Below, one piece after another: positions 5,441 through 6,032 of a DNA stretch of 6,032 nt. Below the pieces are notes generated by a model. It was not told the DNA's origin and did no database searches. It saw nothing but the letters and a program-made list of their open reading frames with translations. Position 1 is the stretch's first letter; each line of letters starts with the position of its first letter. The position numbers and the translations under genes are program-made. Origin of the DNA: Pseudomonadota bacterium (GTDB lineage: Bacteria; Desulfobacterota; WTBG01; JAGOGO01); assembly GCA_021160085.1 (NCBI GenBank), contig JAGHDE010000180.1, forward strand, positions 1 through 6,032, in the 5' to 3' direction.

Positions 5441-6032
5441 CTAAAACTTCATAACCGTATCTATCTCTTTCATAATTCTGTCAGTCTCGGCAAGCGCTAC
5501 AATGATTTTTTGGTAATGCAGAATATCATCAACTGACAACTCTCTACCCTTGCGATCTTTTAACCATTTCTGGGCAGGCTGATAACCGCCGATGTAAAAC
5601 GTCCAGGTAGTTTCCGGGACGTTACCAAAATACTGATCTTTATTGATATAGACTTTGCCATCATTATATTGAGGCTTTTCAACAACATTATTTCCATCGA
5701 CCGGGTATGCGGTAATGAAATTTTCAACCACGGGATTTTCTAATAGATGGATTGTTCGCAGTTCTTCACCCAGTTTAACCAACTGCCGGAACGTTTTTTT
5801 GTTTTCAGGATATGGAATACGAGGGAAATCTATTTTTAAAAACTCTTTGTATTTTTCTCGATAACTTGGGGAATGTAATACCGCATAAATATAATCCAAA
5901 ATATCTATCGGGGCAAAAGTTTCTTCAGTTTCTTCTTTTTCGTTGGTAAAAGTTAAACCAATTTTTGAGGCAATATCATCAATGATCTCCATGTTCATGT
6001 TAGGAGTACGTTTTTGATTGCCGTCTATAGAC
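5441..6032 (-). CDS. Type ISP / type IIG-like restriction-modification enzyme, C-terminal part (5' end outside window)
   Basis: The last 196 codons of a minus-strand gene entering from the right edge. The frame is open to the edge (SIDGNQKRTPN before the first Met), so the ATG at 5998 is internal and not the start. FAPIDILDYIYAVLHSP, YREKYKEFLKIDFPRIPYP, a stretch around LRTIHLLENP, W-x-F-YIGGYQPAQKWLKDRKGR and LSVDDILHYQKIIVALAETD are the hallmark C-terminal specificity-domain sequences of large single-chain restriction-methylation enzymes (type ISP/LlaBIII-like and related IIG proteins). In those proteins this end chooses the DNA target, while nuclease/helicase and N6-adenine methyltransferase domains lie upstream, here outside the window. 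It ends at TAG 5443-5441 after EIDTVMKF. Whether the full enzyme is intact, and its target, cannot be seen. The family call is strong; the subtype is less certain. Confidence 0.85.
   Translation of the reverse strand, partial: SIDGNQKRTPNMNMEIIDDIASKIGLTFTNEKEETEETFAPIDILDYIYAVLHSPSYREKYKEFLKIDFPRIPYPENKKTFRQLVKLGEELRTIHLLENPVVENFITAYPVDGNNVVEKPQYNDGKVYINKDQYFGNVPETTWTFYIGGYQPAQKWLKDRKGRELSVDDILHYQKIIVALAETDRIMKEIDTVMKF

Noticed and set aside
5998..6032. ATG at 5998 as the start of a small 185-residue protein
   Set aside because: The frame stays open to the window edge, and the sequence on both sides matches the continuous C-terminal domain of a much larger restriction-modification enzyme.

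Overview
The window reads as an ordinary bacterial chromosome segment carrying core metabolic genes, with an accessory-looking right end. The likely source is an anaerobic Gram-negative bacterium, possibly Desulfobacterota (the former deltaproteobacteria). This rests on the style of the proteins, the gmk-pyrF-rlmB and aroE-aroK groupings, an oxygen-independent HemN-type radical SAM protein and a short TTCAAGG-type intergenic repeat. I hold the taxonomy with low confidence, because nothing in the window is diagnostic.

Left block, plus strand (1-1663): the 3' end of guanylate kinase (gmk), then pyrF (orotidine-5'-phosphate decarboxylase) after 2 bases, then rlmB (23S rRNA Gm2251 methyltransferase) after 21 bases. 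The tight spacing suggests one transcript joining nucleotide synthesis and ribosome maturation. Its promoter lies outside the window.

Middle block, minus strand (1660-3165): aroE (shikimate dehydrogenase) followed by aroK (shikimate kinase), consecutive steps of the shikimate pathway. A good sigma70-like promoter sits just upstream of aroE. The 126-base aroE-aroK gap holds an 8-bp phased repeat. aroK and rlmB converge, and their stop codons share one TTAA.

Plus strand (3459-4829): a HemN/HemW-superfamily radical SAM protein of uncertain substrate, divergent from aroE. It is followed directly by tRNA-Ala(GGC), whose consensus-like promoter overlaps the radical SAM stop codon. A strong hairpin terminator follows the tRNA.

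Right block, minus strand (4906-6032): the C-terminal part of a type ISP / type IIG-like restriction-modification enzyme, cut by the window edge, and downstream of it a small hotdog-fold (PaaI-like) thioesterase with its own Shine-Dalgarno site. A restriction-modification gene next to a tRNA gene suggests an island or defence locus beginning here, but no integrase or attachment-site duplication is visible.

I found no clear undescribed system. The points most worth a second look are the unassigned radical SAM protein, the AroE without the usual NADP-binding Asn-Arg-Thr motif, the phased 8-bp repeat, and the tRNA/restriction-modification junction.
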